8,563 nt of DNA from CAZVAR01 sp964625225 (lineage in GTDB: Bacteria > Pseudomonadota > Alphaproteobacteria > JAJUGE01): NCBI GenBank assembly GCA_964625225.1, contig CAZVAR010000147.1, positions 1 through 8,563 on the forward strand, written 5' to 3'. A model generated the notes under the pieces. The model was given only the letters and a program-made list of their open reading frames with translations, did no database searches and had not been told where the DNA came from. Within the stretch, counting starts at the first letter, position 1. The number at the start of each line of letters is the position of its first letter. This document shows positions 5,254 through 8,563 of the stretch, one piece after another. The position numbers and the translations under genes were made by a program.

Positions 5254-6654
5254 GTGCTCGACCCCGTCCTGAATCGGCTCGACCGCGATTTCGACGCCGC
5301 GCTCGCGCGCTTGAGCGATCTCATCCGCATCCCGAGCATCAGCGCCGACCCCGCCTACGATGCCGAGACCCGGCGCGCCGGGCAGTGGATGGTGGACCAG
5401 CTGCGCGACATCGGCTTCGAGGCCGAGCTGCGTGACACGCCCGGCCATCCGATCGTGGTCGGCCATCATCCGGGACCCGCCGGCAGCACGGCGCCGCGGG
5501 TGCTCTATTACGGCCATTACGACGTGCAGCCGCCGGACCCGGTGGAGCTGTGGGATTCTGGGCCGTTCGAGCCGACGATCGTCGAGGCGGAGCACGGGCC
5601 GCGGCTGGTGGCGCGCGGCGCGGTCGACGATAAGGGCCAGATGATGAGCTGGATCGAGGCCCTGCGCGCCTGGAAGGCGGTCCATGGCAGCCTGCCGGTG
5701 CCGGTCTCGGTGCTGATCGAGGGCGAAGAGGAGGTCTCCAGCCCGAGCCTGCCGGACTTCCTGCGCGCCCATCGCGACGAGCTGGCCGCCGCGGTGTGCC
5801 TGATCAGCGATACGAGCAGCTGGAACGTCGAGACGCCGGCGATCACCTACTCGCTGCGCGGCATCCTCTACGTCGAGATGACGCTGCACGGACCGAACCG
5901 CGACCTGCATTCGGGCAGCTATGGCGGGTCGGCGCTCAACCCGATCAACCTGCTCACCCGCGCGCTGGGACAGCTCCAGGGTGCGGACGGCCGGGTGCAG
6001 ATCCCCGGCTTCTACGACGATGTGCGTGAGCCGAGCGCGGCGGAGAAGGAGGCCTGGGCGCGGCTCGGCTTCGACGAGGCGAAGTTCCTCGCGGAGATCG
6101 GGCTGCGCACCCCGGCCGGCGAGGCGGGGCGCACGGCGCTGGAGCGGCTCTGGTCGCGGCCCACCTGCGACATCAACGGGATCTGGGGCGGGTATACCGG
6201 CGCCGGGGCGAAGACCGTGATCCCGGCGCATGCCTCGGCCAAGCTGAGCTGCCGGCTCGTGCCGGACCAGGATCCGGCGAAGATCCTCGCCGCGCTGCGC
6301 GCCTTCCTGACCGAGCGGGTGCCGCCGGACTGCCGGCTGGAGATCAGGACCCTCGGCGAGCCGGCGCGCGCGATCCGGATTCCGACCGACTCGCCCTATC
6401 TCGGCGCCGCGCTCGGCGGCCTGCGGGATGTCTACCGGCGCGAACCGGTTCTGATCGGCGCCGGCGGATCGATCCCGGTAGTGGCGATGTTCCAGGACAT
6501 CCTCGGCTTCGACTCGCTGCTGGTCGGGTTCGGCCTGAACGACGACCGGACGCATTCGCCGAACGAGAAGTTCGAGCTCGTCTGCTTCCGCAACGCCATG
6601 AAGTCGCACGCGGCCATCCTGGCCCGCCTGGCGGCGCTGGGCGGCGCGGCCTGA
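5254..6654 (+). CDS. M20-family metallopeptidase, carnosinase-like dipeptidase branch
   Basis: A predicted cytoplasmic co-catalytic zinc hydrolase of 466 residues, probably cleaving dipeptides or related amide bonds. The M20 catalytic residues are visible in order: H88 in YYGHYDVQ with D90 beside it, bridging D125 in RGAVDDKG, the Glu pair E159/E160 in EGEEEV (general base and metal ligand), D186 in LISDTSS, and H434 in THSPNEKF. The dimerisation ('lid') domain begins near 205 with LHGPNRDLHSG, where H219 is the conserved histidine reaching the partner's active site. Length and motifs suit the M20F/CNDP group rather than DapE or ArgE, but substrate is not determined. The start is GTG at 5254, with GAGG 8 bases upstream and the fold starting promptly. 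The 20-bp array lies about 130 bp before it. Its end is 22 bp from that of the convergent DUF1127 gene. Confidence 0.9.
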   Translation: MLDPVLNRLDRDFDAALARLSDLIRIPSISADPAYDAETRRAGQWMVDQLRDIGFEAELRDTPGHPIVVGHHPGPAGSTAPRVLYYGHYDVQPPDPVELWDSGPFEPTIVEAEHGPRLVARGAVDDKGQMMSWIEALRAWKAVHGSLPVPVSVLIEGEEEVSSPSLPDFLRAHRDELAAAVCLISDTSSWNVETPAITYSLRGILYVEMTLHGPNRDLHSGSYGGSALNPINLLTRALGQLQGADGRVQIPGFYDDVREPSAAEKEAWARLGFDEAKFLAEIGLRTPAGEAGRTALERLWSRPTCDINGIWGGYTGAGAKTVIPAHASAKLSCRLVPDQDPAKILAALRAFLTERVPPDCRLEIRTLGEPARAIRIPTDSPYLGAALGGLRDVYRREPVLIGAGGSIPVVAMFQDILGFDSLLVGFGLNDDRTHSPNEKFELVCFRNAMKSHAAILARLAALGGAA

Positions 6655-6676
6655 CCGGGCCACGCCGGCCGCCCGC

Positions 6677-7294
6677 TCAAGCGGCTCGTCGCCACGCCTC
6701 GGCCGCAGGCGCCGGGGCGCCCGAGGTGGCCGCGGTGGCCGCGTCGGGCGGGGGCCGGATCGCTCCGGCGCGCGGGTCCCAGAGGCTCGCGGCAGCGTGG
6801 TGCAGCTCGCACCGGCTGAGGCCGAGATCCTTCAGCGCCCGGTCGTCGAGGGCGTTGAGCATGGCGTAGACCGCCCGCTCCCGCCGCCGGTCGGCCATCC
6901 TCTCGGCGACGCGGCGGCCCCAGCGGAGGACGGCGAGCCCGAGACGGGCGGCCGCTTCGCCCGAAACGCCGGCCAGCCGGCCGAGCGCCGCGCGGATCGC
7001 CGCCGCCCGTTTCGCCTGCGGCCGCCGCACCGGGTCCGGCCGCACGAGGCCGCTTGCGATCTGCTCGCGCGTCAGGCCGATATCACGCAGCAGGCGGTCG
7101 TCGAGCGCGCGCAGCGCCTGCCACTGCTGATAGCGCTCCTGCGCCGCGATGAGCGCTCGGACACCCGCCGCCAGCGCACCGGGCACGCTGGCGAGGGCGG
7201 TCCTGAAGGTCGAGCGGAACGGGGCCACGGCATCGCCGGTCCTGAATCCGATCAGGCCGTCGCCGCGGGTTCCGCGGGGGAAGGCGATCGTCAT
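6677..7294 (-). CDS. Protein with two DUF1127 (YjiS-like) motifs
   Basis: A 205-residue protein carrying two copies of the short DUF1127 signature. The first is at about 54-79 (RYQQWQALRALDDRLLRDIGLTREQI), the second at about 138-167 (VYAMLNALDDRALKDLGLSR in its core). Each has an aromatic/hydrophobic helix, then LDDR-x-L-(R/K)-D-(I/L)-GL-(T/S)-R. Between them is an Arg/Ala-rich linker; the C-terminus is Pro/Ala-rich. Usual DUF1127 proteins are about 45-75 residues with one motif, so this is a tandem version. Small single-motif members are linked to RNA turnover and to phosphate or carbon metabolism in alphaproteobacteria; the role here is unknown. The ATG at 7294 was chosen because GAGGAGA ends 6 bases upstream; an upstream ATG at 7354 lacks such a site. 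There is no signal peptide or clear membrane segment. It lies downstream of ftsH on the same strand. Confidence 0.82.
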   Translation of the reverse strand: MTIAFPRGTRGDGLIGFRTGDAVAPFRSTFRTALASVPGALAAGVRALIAAQERYQQWQALRALDDRLLRDIGLTREQIASGLVRPDPVRRPQAKRAAAIRAALGRLAGVSGEAAARLGLAVLRWGRRVAERMADRRRERAVYAMLNALDDRALKDLGLSRCELHHAAASLWDPRAGAIRPPPDAATAATSGAPAPAAEAWRRAA

Positions 7295-7300
7295 CGCTGC

Positions 7301-7307
7301 TCTCCTC
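7301..7307 (-). promoter_or_regulatory. Strong ribosome binding site of the DUF1127 gene
   Basis: GAGGAGA on the minus strand, 6 bases before the ATG at 7294, fixes this start over the ATG 20 codons upstream. Confidence 0.75.
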
Positions 7308-7395
7308 AGTGCCCCGGGGTCGGGGCGGTTCCGTCGCCTGTGGCCCGCCGGCATCGGCGGGGCCCGGTCGAGGTCGAGGAGATAGGGACCGTCCG

Positions 7396-7419
7396 TTGCG
7401 GCACGATTTCGCGCCGCAA
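7396..7419. other. Hairpin in the ftsH-DUF1127 intergenic gap
   Basis: TTGCGGC (7396-7402) and GCCGCAA (7413-7419) form a perfect 7-bp stem; after one mismatch CG pairs with CG around an ATTT loop. It sits 53 bp past the ftsH stop in a 177-bp gap before the DUF1127 gene. No T-run follows on the ftsH strand, so it may be a weak terminator, an mRNA-end structure or an operator. Its role is inference. Confidence 0.35.
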
Positions 7420-7471
7420 GCGATCGTGTTTCAATTGTTTCCGGAACGCGACGCCCCGATCAGACGCCCGA

Positions 7472-8563
7472 TCAGCGCCGCGCCGCGCCGACCGCCCTGC
7501 CCTCGCTGCTGGGCGGGGCTTGCATGTCGGCCGCGCTCCGGTCGGCGCCGCCGACGGTCGCCGGCTCTGTCCGGTCGAGGAGCGGCTCGAGCGCCTTCAG
7601 CTCCTCGGCGTCGATCGTCTCGCGTTCGAGCAGGATCTCGGCGCCACGGTCCAGCCCGGCGCGGTTCCGCTCGAGGATGTCGAGGGCGCGCAGATAGGCC
7701 GTCTCGGTCAGCCGCCGCACGGCACAATCGATCTCGCGCGCGGTTTCCTCGCTGTAATCGCGCTGCCTCCCGAACAGCCCCGCCGGCTCGCCGAGAAAGC
7801 CTTGGCGCGGCTCCTCGTAGGCGACCTGGCCGAGGCCCGGGCTCATGCCGAACTTGGCGACGATGCTGCGGGCGATCTCGGTGACCTTGGCGAGATCGTC
7901 GGCGGCACCGGTCGACACGCGGCCGAACACGATCCGCTCCGCGGCGCGTCCGCCGAGCAGGACCGCCATGCGGTTCTCGAGCTCCTCCTGCGTGATCAGG
8001 AAACGGTCCTCGGTGGGCCGCTGCATGGTGTAGCCGAGCGCGCCGATGCCGCGCGGCACGATCGAGATCTTGTGGACGGGGTCGACGCCCGGCAGCACCG
8101 TCGCCACGATCGCGTGCCCCATCTCGTGATAGGCGACGGTCCTCCGCTCGGCCGGGCTCAACACCCGGCTGCGCTGCTCCAGGCCGGCGACGATGCGCTC
8201 GATCGCGGCGCTGAAGTCCTGGAGTTCGACGGCCGGCGCATCGCGCCGGGTGGCCATGATAGCGGCCTCGTTGACCAGGTTCGCGAGGTCCGCGCCGGAG
8301 AAGCCGGGCGTCACCGCCGCAACCTCCTCGAGGTCGAGCCCCTCGGCCAACCTGACCTTCCGCGCATGCACCTCGAGGATCGCGCGGCGGCCCTTGCGGT
8401 CCGGCCGGTCCACCAGCACCTGCCGGTCGAAGCGTCCGGCCCGCAGCAGGGCCGGGTCGAGCACCTGTGGCTGGTTGGTGGCAGCAAGGATGACGATGCC
8501 GCCGGAGGGGTCGAAGCCGTCCAGCTCGCTCAGAAGCTGGTTCAGCGTCTGCTCCTTCTCGTC
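7472..8563 (-). CDS. ftsH: ATP-dependent zinc metalloprotease FtsH, C-terminal part (5' end outside window)
   Basis: FtsH is a hexameric inner-membrane AAA protease that degrades unfolded membrane proteins and short-lived regulators. 363 residues are visible, read in from the window edge; the transmembrane segments, Walker A and Walker B lie outside. The visible part starts with DEKEQTLNQLLSELDGFD, the AAA segment after Walker B, then the second region of homology ATNQPQVLDPALLRAGRFDRQ with both arginine-finger Args. TPGFSGADLANLVNEAA marks the AAA lid. The protease domain has HEMGH (visible residues 146-150) and the third zinc ligand Asp at about 223 in STGAADDL. YSEETAREID and the following helices complete the fold; a short Ala/Ser/Pro tail of about 34 residues ends it. 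The usual ATNRPD is ATNQPQ here. It may be the housekeeping FtsH or an extra paralogue; the context, with a DUF1127 gene downstream, does not settle this. Confidence 0.95.
   Translation of the reverse strand, partial: DEKEQTLNQLLSELDGFDPSGGIVILAATNQPQVLDPALLRAGRFDRQVLVDRPDRKGRRAILEVHARKVRLAEGLDLEEVAAVTPGFSGADLANLVNEAAIMATRRDAPAVELQDFSAAIERIVAGLEQRSRVLSPAERRTVAYHEMGHAIVATVLPGVDPVHKISIVPRGIGALGYTMQRPTEDRFLITQEELENRMAVLLGGRAAERIVFGRVSTGAADDLAKVTEIARSIVAKFGMSPGLGQVAYEEPRQGFLGEPAGLFGRQRDYSEETAREIDCAVRRLTETAYLRALDILERNRAGLDRGAEILLERETIDAEELKALEPLLDRTEPATVGGADRSAADMQAPPSSEGRAVGAARR

Noticed and set aside
5233..6663. 476-codon open frame antisense to the M20 peptidase
   Set aside because: The product is Arg/Ala/Gln-rich without family features, while the plus-strand frame has the complete set of M20 catalytic residues.

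Overview
This GC-rich window (long stretches near 70% G+C, strong G/C bias at third codon positions) is ordinary-looking bacterial chromosome. Two DUF1127 motifs, the overall protein set and the codon use suggest an alphaproteobacterium, possibly a Rhodospirillales-type one. That placement is inference, because no rRNA or tRNA gene is present.

Layout, left to right. (1) 3-491 (+): C-terminal half of tRNA-dihydrouridine synthase A, cut by the window edge. (2) 608-1432 (-): a class III metallophosphodiesterase of the GpdQ/CpdA type, convergent with dusA. (3) 1433-1827: a divergent intergenic region. (4) 1828-2250 (+): a short GGQ release-factor-like protein of the ArfB/YaeJ ribosome-rescue type. 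(5) 2318-4369 (-): a complete TonB-dependent outer-membrane receptor of the FepA/CirA type, convergent with arfB. About 210 bp upstream of it lies a near-consensus Fur box, so the receptor is probably iron-repressed. (6) 4598-5253: about 650 bp with no convincing gene. It holds an isolated A+T-rich inverted repeat and a tandem array of 20-bp C-rich units, each made of two related 10-bp halves. The array leaves five of six frames open without looking like a gene, and its minus strand carries regularly spaced G-tracts. (7) 5254-6654 (+): an M20-family metallopeptidase of the carnosinase-like dipeptidase branch. (8) 6677-7294 (-): an unusually long protein with two DUF1127 motifs. (9) 7472-8563 (-): C-terminal part of an FtsH-type AAA zinc metalloprotease, cut by the right edge.

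No operon-scale pathway is evident: most genes are alternately oriented single units for RNA modification, translation rescue, phosphodiester hydrolysis, iron uptake, peptide hydrolysis and membrane protein quality control. FtsH and the DUF1127 protein share a strand but are 177 bp apart. No mobile element, CRISPR array, RNA gene or defence system was seen. The most notable items are the 20-bp array, the Fur box with its long leader, and the double-DUF1127 protein.
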